From assembly GCA_039545295.1 (NCBI GenBank), contig BCIK01000027.1, positions 273,781 through 337,780 of the forward strand: a stretch of DNA of 64,000 nucleotides, read 5' to 3'. The notes below the pieces were generated by a model. That model had not been told where the DNA came from. It did no database searches and worked only from the letters and a program-made list of their open reading frames with translations. Made by a program: the position numbers and the translations under genes. The DNA is from Udeniomyces pyricola (Eukaryota; Basidiomycota; Tremellomycetes; Cystofilobasidiales; Mrakiaceae). Of this stretch, positions 49,014-60,269 are shown in pieces; the stretch's first letter is position 1, and each line of letters starts with the position of its first letter.

Positions 49014-51551
49014 TCATAGGCTATCAACCTGCTTCTTCTCGTCCTCGACAAGTGCAGGTACTATCGGTTCCGGCTTGGATTCGTATCCGCCCCATATCGA
49101 AACACCTAAGAACACAACCAGGAGAGGCAAGGGACCAAAGATGGAATGATAGGATGAGCCTGTAACTCTATTCGTCGACTTATATGTACGCTTATCCGGG
49201 CGAGGGAGGGGGTTCAGGGGGTCGTCTGCAGACGAGAACCGATCACTCACCGATATGTTGAATCGAGAACCAACCAATGACGGTCGCAACGCCAAAGACT
49301 CCAACGTCCTGTGAGAGCGAAAATTGAGGAGATACAGCGTCAACATCACGCTCCTGAGGTATCGCCATCCTGCCAGCCTTGGCCTGCACCAATCGAGCCA
49401 GAACCCAAATTTCCCAGCCCAGACCCTCCATGCACTGTCAGACAGACGGAACCAAGGATACGTACGGTACCCAGCGGGATAAAGTGCGAGAGCGTCTTGC
49501 GCGACAAAATGGCATACCCTACGGTACTTCCCAGTGATTCCACGCTGCGCAGTACTGAGGAAAGACGGCCGATATCAAGCGGTGCGCGAGACAATGCTCC
49601 CATAGAAAAGTAGAGGTAGTTTTGCGAGAGACCCTGCAAGATGAGTAGGAAAATCCAGAGTTGTGGGTCAAAGGTTTAGACACAGATGACAGTGTCAGGG
49701 GGAGACAACGAGAGAAGATGAAGATGAAGTGAAAATTGAAACGTACGACTGTAATCTTCCACATCAGATAGAGCGTCCAGGCCCGGGCGAAGCCAGGATC
49801 GACCCAATCGTACTTGGGCGCCGTGGTCTTCTTGGAGAACTCAACCTGGATGATCAGGGCCCAGATCCAGGTTCCAAGCGAGAAGAGAGCGATGAAGATG
49901 TAGGCGTATCGGGCTCGAGACTTCAAGCTGATCTTTTGGTTGTCAAGGAAGAAACCGAGCAGGAAGTTGGCTCCGACCGTAGCGACGGCAGTGACGAAAG
50001 AAGCGAGGGCCCGAGCTCGCACACTGAAGTAGAGGGAGAGATAGGTTGAAGGCCAGGGGTCTTGGAAAGAGGACTGGAAGGCCAGAGGCATCAAGAGGAG
50101 GATCTCCTTTCGCATCAGGACGCGGAGGACTTCGGTCAGTTCTTTTTTGAAGCCGAGACCCGAGGTTCCGACGGTGACTGGGCTGCGATCTTGTCGTTGG
50201 ACTTTAGCGGGCTAAAGAGGAGCCAATGTACGATCAGGAAATAAAGGTTGAGCGGAACAGCGACGAGGTAGGATATGGAATGTACAGATCTTGGAAAAAG
50301 CGACTCACCGGCGAAAGCAAGAGAGCAACAAAAGGGGCAAAAGCTTGGAGGGCGATGAAGATGAGATAGTTGTTGGAGGCAATGGAACCGGCCGTCTTTG
50401 TCTTAGCATTAAGGGCGAGGTTGACTGCGTGAGATCAGAAGGGTTAAGTTAGCATGAAGCGACTCAAAACCCTGCATTCAACGCTGATGACGATACGATA
50501 GTATCAGACTGACTGATGCCACCCAGAACTTGACCACCGCTCCTACAGATGGACAAGATGGAACATTGACCGGACTTGGATCAGCACCGAGAGCTTGAAC
50601 CTGTTTCGTTGTATAATCACTTCGAGATAGAAACAGAGCCAACCAACACTCACTTGAAACCAAGCCAGATGGCCAGATAAACCCCTCGCTTCCGGGCTTC
50701 GGGGTATCCCAGGATGATAGCTCCTTCCGTGCTCCAAAAGATTCCAGCACTAATTCCACAGCATACCGCGCCAAAGATGACGGCCCATACGATGCCTTGG
50801 ACCTTGTTCTCGTACAAACCCACGGAGTACGGGCTGATGGGAAGATAGGCAAGAAGGGGGGGGGGAGAGAGAGAACGAAATGGATCAAAATGGGTTTCCC
50901 AGGTTCGGCTGTAGCCTTTGACCATCAGGGCTGAGATATGCATAATTAGGGGCAAGCCATCCGGAGAACTTACGCGTATCCAAGGCATCCGAGGAAGAGA
51001 GCCCATTTCATGCCCAACTTGTTGGAAACGGTCGATCCAATCAGGCTGAAATGATAGGCAATCCGGTCAGAGAGGAGTCCAATTCGGATGGCCGGAATGA
51101 AAGCCGACGCTCTCAGTCGGTCCGTGCACGATGTACGACTCACCAAAAGATTACCATGAGACCGAATACGATGGAATTGCCTGCGTTGACGAGCCAGGGT
51201 TCCTGAGCACCACCAGCTCCTGTAGACTGCAGGGCATTGTACGTTCCTGGGGACAAGAAAGAGCAGGAACCGACGACGAGAAGCTAGAAGATCGCATCGG
51301 CGAAATCAGGTCAGTACGATTCGCTGACGTGCTTTAGAGCTGCGACTCGTTTGATGACTGTGCGCTATATGCCGTTCTTGACGATACCGACATGACTAAG
51401 CAAGCTCTTCCGAATTAAAAAGGCAACCTACTTGGAAAAAAGTACTCCTGAACCAGGACTTTTTGACGAAGCCGTCTGACTCTAGCGACGCGGGGTCATC
51501 TTGTGACTGGTGGGACTTGGTGATGGAAGCTGATTCGGGAGAGGTCGACAT
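49014..51551 (-). CDS. UNC93-like major facilitator superfamily membrane protein
   Basis: A multi-exon gene for a polytopic membrane protein of roughly 480-500 residues. Its segments match the UNC93-like/DUF895 branch of the MFS found widely in fungi: LLVVGSCSFLSPGTYNALQS (membrane segment 1 with the family SPGxYNAL-like turn), GIVWAVIFGAVCCGISAGIF, STEGAIILGYPE, RKRGVYLAIWLGFKSGGQ, GGINLALNAK, and later helices FVTAVATVGANFLLGFFLD and YIFIALFSLGTWIWALI. The exon joins AA|G (SGGQ) and A|TC (INLAL) fit in phase. The start at 51551 (MSTSPESASITKSHQSQ) gives a short cytosolic N-terminus; an in-frame extension to 51617 begins at MFSAFSALH and is less likely. The C-terminus ends KKQVDSL. Transport substrate is unknown; family members have been linked to ion-channel regulation in animals and to poorly characterised transport in yeasts. 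Confidence 0.88.
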
Positions 51552-52366
51552 GCTTGAGAAGATAAGTCGTAGATAATTCTGATTGAATGTGTGGAGAGCG
51601 CTGAAGGCCGAGAACACCTGGGCTGGGCGAGGGTATGCGGTCTAAAACGAATCCAAGGTCGACGAGCCGGGAGACTGCAATATTGAATAGTGCAGGTGAG
51701 TCGGTTGCTGGCGGAAGACAAAAGGAGGTTGAGAACGTTGAGTCAAGCTGAGTTCAGTTTTTCAATGTGTATATAAGTATGTACCCGTCAGAGCACGCCA
51801 TGATGCGTGATGGTCGGGTCTGCGCTCCGAAGAGAGACCACGATTGAATACCGCGGTCGATGGATTTATGGATTGATGGTGGATCATGATGGCGCTGCGT
51901 GCAAGCGAGGTGGAAAGTTGTGCGGGGAATCCGCTTGATCAAGCGGGGAAATCCTTGCTTTTCTTCCTTTTCACCGACCAACACTCTTCGCCTGTCTGTC
52001 ATATCCAGCAACGTCGCCCCACTCTTCCGGCTCACTCGATTCACGATTCCCAAGGACATTCGCGCGGATGCCAGCTTACCGTGGTACGGTTTCTAGTGCA
52101 AGCGCCCGCCACCTTGGATCCCGCTCGGTGTTCTCTTCAGTTGTCAGTCGATTGAGCCAAATTGAACGTCACGAGTCGATCTCTAACTGCCAGTTGTGTG
52201 GTGGGAGTTGAAGATATCGCGCTTGTAGGGTGAGCCATAGTCGATGTGCATACACACTAGCTGGGATCTTGGTTGTATAAGGCTCGGAGCTGCCGCGGTG
52301 GCCGAAATTGCGCAAAGCTAGTCGATCTGGGCATGGTTGATGGTTGGTGATGGCCGCTGTATATTT

Positions 52367-52384
52367 ACACATATATATATATAC

Positions 52385-52431
<47 letters not shown>

Positions 52432-52440
52432 CATATATAT
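52367..52440. repeat. AT-rich tandem array, 16-bp period
   Basis: (AT)n blocks are punctuated by AC about every 16 bp, with AC at about 52383, 52399, 52415 and 52431. This makes a higher-order array and not a plain dinucleotide run. The sequence is near-palindromic and could extrude cruciforms. Confidence 0.93.
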
Positions 52441-52582
52441 GGCTCGCTTTATAGAAACGACGATGTGTGCAGTAATAAAGACGTTCGCTTATGATGCAAA
52501 AGGATCGAGGGAAGATGATAAGAAAATCGATGAACAGAATGATTTAATTTTGGTGGTGTCTACTTGTGTGAACATGTGTAGA

Positions 52583-52609
52583 TATATATATATACTATAT
52601 ATATATATG
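52583..52609. repeat. Second short (TA)n tract
   Basis: TATATATATA, ACTATATATATATA-type sequence about 140 bp beyond the main array, in the same spacer. Confidence 0.85.
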
Positions 52610-52853
52610 TCTTGTTCATACTGTATCAACTGTAAACTGAGATGATGTATTCATTTCGTTCCAGTCATGATTAATCATTCGCGCGCGCAGGAACGTGCTG
52701 GAATCGCGTTTGTGTGGGCTGGCTTTGGCCTCCCTTCCAACGACACGACTTGCCGCCCCTGCCCTCACTCACCAGTTGTCACCAGCGAACCCTTCGACAA
52801 GTCCGACCCTCCACCCCACCCAACCCCACCCCTCCCCACCCCTCCCTTCAGCC

Positions 52854-55800
52854 ATGTCTCTCAAAGTTCCTAGACCTCAGACCGGCCTCTTCAAGGACGG
52901 CTCCAAGGTATCATCCATCGACCCTCTACACCCTCAACGTCCCCGACCAACCATCGGCAACTCACAAAACGCGAGAGATGCTGACGCTCCCTCCCTTTCT
53001 TTTTGTCTTCTCCCTCTCGCGCCTTGTCCCTCTCTCTCTGTCTCTCTTCGCGTCCGGTCCTCTGGCTCACCATCCCCGCCTGTCCTTCCATCGCGTCCAT
53101 GTTATCTCCTCTCTCGAAACGCCACCCCTCTAGCATCTCTCCGGCCTGGAGGAGGCCGTTCTGAGGAACATTGAAGCCGTCGGCGAGCTCAGCGAGATTG
53201 TCAGGACCTCGTTTGGACCCAACGGTAAGTTGGCCTTGGCCACTTCTTCTCGTCCCTCCAGATGTGCTCGTGTTGTCAACAAGCAAGACAGAACGAGAGG
53301 ACTTGTGGCTCTGGTACCTCTGCTTTGACGTCAATCTTAACGACTTCAAAGAGGTCGCATCCTCGCTAGTGAATGCTACGGACGCGTGAGGAGGAATATT
53401 GGCAGATCAACGTTCCCATCAGCAGCCCGCTTGCTCGTCCATACTCCTCAAGGCATGCTTATGGTGTTTTCATGGAACCATGGAGCCATCGTATCGTCGA
53501 TTGTCGTACCATACATGACCAGAAGCTCATCTGGGCTCGAATTGTTTGGATCTAACGGGTCCGTGTCACCCTTGCTGTTGACCTGACGCCTTCCCTCCTC
53601 CTTTGCACTTCAGGTCGAAACAAACTCATCATCAACCATCTGTCGCGACTGTTCGTTACCTCTGATGCGGCTACTATCATCCGAGAGATTGAGGTCGTCC
53701 ACCCGGCTGCCAAGCTGCTCGTCGGTGCTTCTCAGGCTCAGGAAGCCGAAGTCAGTGCTCCGTGGAACTCCGTGTCTTTGGACTGATTCCTTGGCCTTTA
53801 TCCGCGTTGCTGACGAGCCCGGTTTCATTTGTTTGGCTTTCTGCTCGCTTCTTGACGCAATATCTCGCTCTTCTACACCTGTTATCGTCACGTTAGAACG
53901 GAGATGGAACCAACTTTGTCTTGATCTTTGCTGGAGAGCTGCTGAAGCAGGCCGTCAACCTGCTCGTCATGGGCCTGCATCCGACCGAGGTCCGTCTCTG
54001 ACCCTTGTTCCCCCTTTGCTCTCTCTCTTTCGCGTCTTGTTGTGTGTATTGACGCCCTGACCGACATGGCACGCTCTTCTTCATCATCTGCTCAGGTCAT
54101 TCTTGGATACGAACTTGCTGCTGAGAAGTGCCGAGAGGAGATTGAGAGTACGTCCAAATGGAGAAGTCTAGCATTCCCAAACGGCTTTCACAACCCCTCT
54201 CGTCTAATCATAATCGTCGTTCGTCGCCGTTCCACTTAAATCCCAATTTTGGTACTCTACTAGCCCTCAAAGCTCTCGACCTTCCCCTGCCTCCCTCTCT
54301 CGACACGCTCTCCAAGTCGATATCGCCCTCAATTGCTTCCAAGCAGCCCGGAAACGAGGCGTTCTTGTCTGATCTTGTCTCCGAGGCTGCTCTTGCCGTT
54401 ATGCCCAAGAACCCCAAGGACTTCAGCGTTGATGCCGTTCGGGTTGTCAAGATTCTCGGTGGATCGTTGAGCCAGAGTCGCGTCGTTCGAGGCATGGTTT
54501 TTGGAAGGGAACCGGATGGTGAGTGGGCCGGTCGATTGGACAGAGGCTCATGTGCAATCTTGAAGACAGCCACTTGGCCCTGACGAGCTGACTCCGCTTG
54601 CCTATCTTTTCTTTCCGTATCACCCTCCCTTACAGGAATCATCAAAAAGGGTTCGCAGATGAAGGTTGCCGTCTACACTTGCGGTCTCGACATTTCGCAG
54701 ACCGAAACCAAAGCGACGGTGCTGCTCAAGAACGCCAGCGAGATGCTTGACTTCACCAAGGGAGAGGAGAAGCAGATGGAGAACGTTAGTGTTTCACTGT
54801 TCCAGAGTGAATTTTGACCAGCCGCATCATCGTCGGGCTTCGCTGGTGCTAACGCACACCTCGCCTTCGCCTGAATATTGACCATTATAGATCTTCAAGG
54901 AGATTGCCGACTCGGGCGTCAAGCTCATCATCGCTGGTTCCGGTATCGGAGACCTTGCCCTGCACTACCTTAACCGACAAGGCATTGCTGTTCTCAAGGT
55001 TCTCTCCAAGTTCGACCTCCGACGACTGTGCCGAGTGTGTGGTGCGACCCCGCTCGCGCGAGTTGGTGCCCCGACGGCCGAGGAGGCTGGCTACGTCGAC
55101 GTTCTCGAGACGATTGAGATTGGTGGTGACAGAGTGACCGTTCTGCGACAAGAGGAGTCGGAGCGAACTCGAACGGCGACTATCGTCCTCCGAGGTGCGA
55201 CTGCCAACCATCTCGACGACCTGGAGCGATCGGTCGATGACGGAGTCAACACTGTCCGATCCCTTCTCAAGGATGGCAGGCTCATTCCCGGAGCGGGTGC
55301 GTCCGAGATTGAGCTCGCCAAGCGCATTGGCGAGTTTGGTGACAAGACCCCGGGTCTCGCTCAGCATGGTATCAGGAAGTTTGCCGAGGCGCTCGAGGTC
55401 GTCCCCAGGACGTTGGCCGAGAACGCAGGTCTTGACGCCAGCGAGGTTATCTCGGCTCTTTACAAGGCTCACGGAGAAGGAGGTGTGGACGTTGGTATTG
55501 ATATCGACGTGAGTTGTCTGCCTTTCGTTTTCCGTTCTTTGCTCTCAATCCATCTGTCGGTCTTTTTTCTTTTCGTATAAAATCGAGAATTCTCATTCTG
55601 ACTGTCGTTTACTTTTGTTTCATCGCGATCTAGGGCAACGGAAACGGTACTCTTTCGACCATTGGGCCTGCGATCCTGGATCCTCTCGCCCCCAAGTCGT
55701 ACGCCATCAAGCTCGCCACCGACGCTGCCGTCTCGGTCCTCCGAGTCGACTCGATCATTGTTGCCAAGCAGGCCGGTATCGCGGCGGTTAGCATCTTTTC

Positions 55801-55927
55801 CCTGCTTTTGTCTTTGCTCCGTTCAATGCCTCAGAGCTGGAGAAAAAAAGAATCTTGCTCATATCATTTTGATTGGTTTGGTTGGATTCTATAGCCCAAG
55901 CAGAACCCGGATTGGGACCAGGATTAG
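52854..55927 (+). CDS. CCT8: T-complex protein 1 subunit theta (CCT8)
   Basis: A multi-exon gene encoding about 546 residues, the normal size. CCT8 is one of eight subunits of the cytosolic group II chaperonin TRiC, which folds actin, tubulin and other proteins using ATP. The protein begins MSLKVPRPQTGLFKDGSKH and shows chaperonin signatures: VRTSFGPNGRNKLIINHLSR, the nucleotide-binding NGDGTNFVLIFAGELL, SQSRVVRGMVFGRE, and the equatorial GAGASEIELAKRI block. Theta-specific character comes from the close match of the GDGTNFV/ELLKQAVNLL and RGIVF-like segments and from the apical-domain sequence LCRVCGATPLARVGAPTAEE. Introns interrupt after GSK, FGPN, AQEAE, HPTE, EEIE, EPDG, KQMEN, DIDID and GIAA. 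The last exon encodes only PKQNPDWDQD. The start at 52854 is the first ATG after a C/A-rich leader. Confidence 0.95.
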
Positions 55928-56655
55928 TTCGATGACAACTCGTCCTCGAAAAAAAGAAACGCGATGTCATGACCCTTTAGATTTTTCTCATAGATGTGAC
56001 GTGTACGGTTTCGCCAGAACCCAGGCGTGATGTCGCATGTCCCATGGTAGCACTGACATTACATGCTAGCCACAGCCATACTTACCGTGGCATGTGACAA
56101 ATCTCGACACTGTTTGGTTATCTGACGCCCCAGCCCACAAGGAGGATCTTCGCATGAACCATGTGGACTGCTCGGACATTCTTCAACCTGATTGGTTATG
56201 GGGAACAGGAAATCCGGTCAGTTTCAATGACCGAGCCGGTTTTGGAAGCTAGTGGATGTACACGCAAGGTGATTCTAGCTTGCTTTTCAGACAGCGAACA
56301 TCATGAGGGGCCAGAAGTTGGTTGGTCCGAGGTGAGCCCGAGGGTGCTATTAGCCCCTTTTTCTGGTTTGTCGCCCTCTTTTTGAATCGTCGGCTTCGCT
56401 CCGAGGTGTTGCCGGAACCCGGTCACGGTCTTACTCGTGAAGGAAAATGGGGCCTGGTAAAAGGAGCGAAAGAGGGGAAAGAGAACCCTTGTCGACTTCT
56501 GGAAAGCGGACTTCAGAGAAGGACAAAAAGGAGTACTCAAACTTCCATCGGTCCTTTTCCCTTCTACTCAGTACTTTCTTCTGCCACAGTTAGATCTGTT
56601 TTACTTCGTTTCCTTACCTTGTTATTCAACAAATACCACCCGCCTCCATTTCATC
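55928..56655. promoter_or_regulatory. Intergenic region and xylanase promoter
   Basis: This 728-bp stretch lies between two plus-strand genes. It should hold the CCT8 terminator and the xylanase promoter. Open frames (such as one from 56322) have no recognisable domain. Two GGTAA-free GGNTAA-like motifs could be Xlr1/XlnR-type sites, but I cannot score them reliably. No gene is supported. Confidence 0.45.
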
Positions 56656-59154
56656 ATGTTGCTCGTTCCATCTATGCTCTCTCTTCTTCTCGTCTTATCC
56701 ACGACGACGGAAGCAGCCCCGACCGTCGCGGTTTCTCTCCTCACGGATCACATCTCCCCCTCTTCAAACACGACCATCGGCGCCCTCGTCCGCCAAATCA
56801 ACCAGAAAAACTCGAAGAAAAGTACCTTCTACTTCGGATCCACTCTCGCTAGTGGGAACCCGAGCGCGTGGAATGAGCAGACTTTTGAGGATAACTTCAA
56901 CCTGGCCGTCGCGGAGAACAGCTGGTGAGTTGACATTCCAGTCTTGGCTTTTTCTTCTTCTTCTTTTTCTGTCCCGTTGTTCTCGTGGTTGAGCTGGAGA
57001 TGCTCAGCACGGGGTGGTCGTGGATGTAGCAAGTCGGCGGCTTAATCGAGCGTTCTTTCCATCTTGGTTCTTTCTTCGTTTCTTTCTTTTCCTTTTGCTT
57101 TTCTCCTCGCAGCAAGGTATGGTTCAACTTCACATCTTATCCAGTTGATCGGGGATTGTCTTGTGCTGATCGAATCCCAGCCTGACCGTTGATTCTGTTC
57201 TCACTTGCTTTCTCTCGTCTATAGTGGGAAGTGTGGGAGCCATCTCCTGGCAAGATCGATGCCTCCCAGTGCGTGGCTATCAAGAACTGGGCCAATGCAA
57301 GAAAGATTGCCTTCCGAGGGTAAGACACATGTCCATTCTTTTGCGTTGTCATGGTTCGTTCCACCATACTGAGCCCGGCCTGACCTGTCCTGGATGTATT
57401 TCTCGACTTTTAGGCACAATACCTTCTGGCACAATCAACGTCCTGGGTGGCTCGTTTCGGGCTCGTATAACCAACAGCAACTCGCGCAGGACATCATCCC
57501 TCGATCCGTCACGGGAGCGATCGAAGCCGTGGGAAAGGATGTCATTTCGTGGGACGTCTTGAACGGTGAGCTGGGTGCTGGGTGCTAGGCGTTGGTCTTA
57601 CCGCTCATTGCGTTGGGTTTCCAGAGTAGTGCTGATTAAGAAAGGATACGTACCTTGCTGATCTGATCTAATGTAGAGATTTGGTAAGTGAGCTACAGTC
57701 TTGATAAAGGCTCATCCATTCCCTCACTCTGACCCAACTGATCGTCTTCCCCCTGATTGCCAATCCATTAACATCTTGACTTCATTGTTTTCATGCATTG
57801 TCTCCCTAGGAGTGGCTCTCCTCCTTCTGGAGCGACCGAAAATCAATGCGTCGTCTCTGCCAATCAGTGGCCGAGTAAATCGGTCGATGGCCAAGCAAGC
57901 TCCGCAAACCTGTGGGACAACACCGATTCTTTCGTAGACGTCGCTCTCAATGCCGCTGGAGCGGCTCGGAAGAAGCTCGGTTCCAAAATGAAGTTCTTCA
58001 TCAATGAATGTGAGTGACTCAAAGTGACCGACTCCGAGATTTCCTATGCAAGAGACATGCATATATGATGATAATTGATGTCGTCTTTTTCTCGTCCATC
58101 AAAAAAGTCAACATCGCTGGTCCGAGCTGGACAAAGGGCAAGACCGATTGCGCTATCACTACACTGTCGGGACTCAAGTCTCGAGGCGTTCCTATCGATG
58201 GTCTTGGAATCCAAGTAAGTTCCGGCCCTTCAGATGCTTGCCTCTTTGTAATCCACCCACACTTGATGAGAAGGACCACGACGATTTGAACTCACGACTC
58301 GCATTTGCTTTACTCCCTCGTATTTTTTTTTGCCAGTCTCACTGGTCCACGACGTACTACCCTGTCAAATCAGACTCCAAAGCGGTCTTTGCCAGCCTCG
58401 CTAATTTGGGAATGGAAGGCGCGATCACGGAGCTCGACGTATCGGCTCCTGGTGGGACTTCCGATGATGCCCGTCTTCAGGTGTGGAGGGCTCTATACTG
58501 CCCTGTCATGAGTTGAGTTTTCTCATCAGAGGAGGGAGCAATGGCTTACCTATTGTTGGTGATGGCATTTGGTTTCCATGTAGGCTGCCATCTATGGAGA
58601 TCTCATCGACGTTTGCCTGTACGCTTCCAACTGTCACGAGGTGAGAACAGCGCTCCTCTTTCGATGTCTCTTGATTGTTGCCACCTTGTCTTTTTCTCAT
58701 GTATACCAAACTTGAAATCTTGCCGTTTTAGTTCCTCGTCTGGGATACCCGAGGTCTGTCCATGAATCGTTGTGTGATCTTCTCAAAGACATCATTCCTG
58801 TTGTGGTCAACTGATCTTCCTCCTTCTGCTTCATCTCTGTGTTTATCGGCCTTGTTCTTCTGCTCTGACTCGGCCCAGACGACGAATCCTGGCTTGGAGC
58901 TGACGTAAGTTTTCGATCTCATCGTCCAACGTGTCTCGTCTGCAGTTGAGTTTATCACTTGAGCTAACTGATATCTTGAATTAACGCATATATCTGGACT
59001 GAACTCCACAACAAAGGCAAAAGGCACGCTGTTCGACGCCTCGGGAAAACCCAAATTGGCGTACTTTGAGATCGTCGCTCGACTTGAAAACTACATCGCG
59101 GGTAAACCTGAGCCCTGCTCGACTGCTAGCGGAACCAGCAGTTGCAAGGTCTGA
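56656..59154 (+). CDS. Secreted GH10 endo-1,4-beta-xylanase
   Basis: A multi-exon gene of roughly 350 residues. It begins with a secretion signal, MLLVPSMLSLLLVLSTTTEA, probably cleaved before AP. The mature protein is a TIM-barrel glycoside hydrolase of family 10, which cleaves xylan backbones by a retaining mechanism. Family landmarks in order are ENSCKWEVWEPSPG (the substrate-binding ENxxKW-EP motif), FRGHNTFWHNQRPGWL, WDVLNE with the acid/base Glu, ITELDVSAPGG with the nucleophile Glu, and FLVWDTRDDESWL (the late Trp motif). No carbohydrate-binding module is visible; the C-terminus ends with a short Ser/Cys tail (PCSTASGTSSCKV). The gene needs a 4-nt exon (57114-57117) and a 7-nt exon (57677-57683) to keep frame and motifs. 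An enzyme for plant cell-wall breakdown suggests a plant-associated or saprotrophic lifestyle. Confidence 0.92.
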
Positions 59155-60269
59155 GAGGTGTGGAACGAATATAAGTTACATGGTTATCAGCTCCAATCAC
59201 TAGATCAAAGTCGAAATTTCGGATGTGGCCATGTTTATTCGATGTGATGAATTCAATGGATATTCATGAGTATACAAGTCTAAAAGTAGAGATACATATA
59301 ATAATAATAATGATCAATATATACTGTATATGATGTTGCCATATCGAGCAGCAATATAGCATCATCGATCATCAATCAACTTCGAGTTCATCCCGTTCTA
59401 CTTCCTTCCTTTCCCCCTTGGTCATTCCCTTCTGGTGCACCGACATACCATCTCCTTTGCTCACCCAGCCCTTGTCTCTGCGTTCTGGACATCTCTCAAA
59501 TCTTCACACTTCTTCGGTATCAAACTCTCATATCGCGTGGTGAGTCTCTTGAATCTGATTTTCCCCCAGTCTAACGAACGACCCCAATCGATCCGACCGG
59601 CCACCTCCTATGCCCGTTGTCGAGATCATTTGCTCTTGATCAACTTCGGTCCTTGAGTTCATCGCGCTACCACGTCAGCACATCAGACTTCTCTGTTCTC
59701 ACGCGAACTATCGATATACATATCTGCACGTGGCAATGTCGCCTAATGCTTTCTCCTTGCTTTGTCCATGTCGTCAGGCGATACACCTGGAAACTGCACG
59801 AGCCTCCATACCATTCTTGGTCTTCAACCGTTACATCCTCTGACCTCTTTGCTGACGGTGCTTTGGGTTGAAACTCGTGACGGGATTGAGTTCACTCTTT
59901 TCAGTTTTCCTCGACAAGGCGATTCGCACGTTGTGTTCGAGGTAAGTCTTGGCAAGGTAGACTTGGACATGGGGGACGTGCTACATTGGGTAAAATGCTG
60001 ATGTTTGGTTCCCTGGCTCGTCGTCTGATGCTCTCCCGGCAATCATCTCTAGCCTGTGCTCTTATATCTTTACTTTGGACCTGGAGAGAAGCCGTTGGAT
60101 ACAATCCTGACTAAACATCGTCATCTTTTCGCCTCGACACCAACGTGAGTCGGTCGTGATGGTGCCCCAGNCCCCCGCCGCAGCAGGCAGCAAGAGATAC
60201 CGATCAAGGCGTGCGCTCACGTAGTGTTTCTTGTAGGCCATCGGTGTGCATATAAATCGCGTCTCTAGG
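59155..60269. promoter_or_regulatory. Intergenic region and possible spliced leader of the downstream gene
   Basis: The left part (59160-59340) is A/T-rich with repeated ATAATA, matching a terminator for the xylanase gene. From 59400 on, three blocks with good splice borders (ending at 59540, 59777-59940 and 60055-60143) share one continuous reading phase that would join the dysferlin-domain gene at its ATG (60270). No in-frame ATG opens this chain. I therefore read it as a spliced 5' leader or an undetected upstream gene. Base 60171 is an N inside the last candidate intron. Confidence 0.4.
60171..60171. other. Ambiguous base (N)
   Basis: A single N before a C run, inside the presumed leader intron. 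It is probably an unresolved homopolymer. Confidence 0.95.

Larger units (their letters stand above)
51552..52853. promoter_or_regulatory. Divergent promoter region with AT satellite
   Basis: This 1.3-kb spacer separates the minus-strand MFS gene from the plus-strand chaperonin gene and must carry both promoters. Its centre holds a 16-bp-period AT array. A C/A-rich stretch (about 52800-52850) lies immediately before the CCT8 ATG. Open frames in it show no recognisable product. Confidence 0.5.

Noticed and set aside
52337..52645. A 102-codon frame across the AT array
   Set aside because: It is almost entirely Ile/Tyr/His from the AT/AC repeat and lacks any coding signal.
55928..56655. Frames at 56161 and 56322 as a small gene between CCT8 and the xylanase
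   Set aside because: No splice pattern, domain or conserved motif; better explained as terminator plus promoter.
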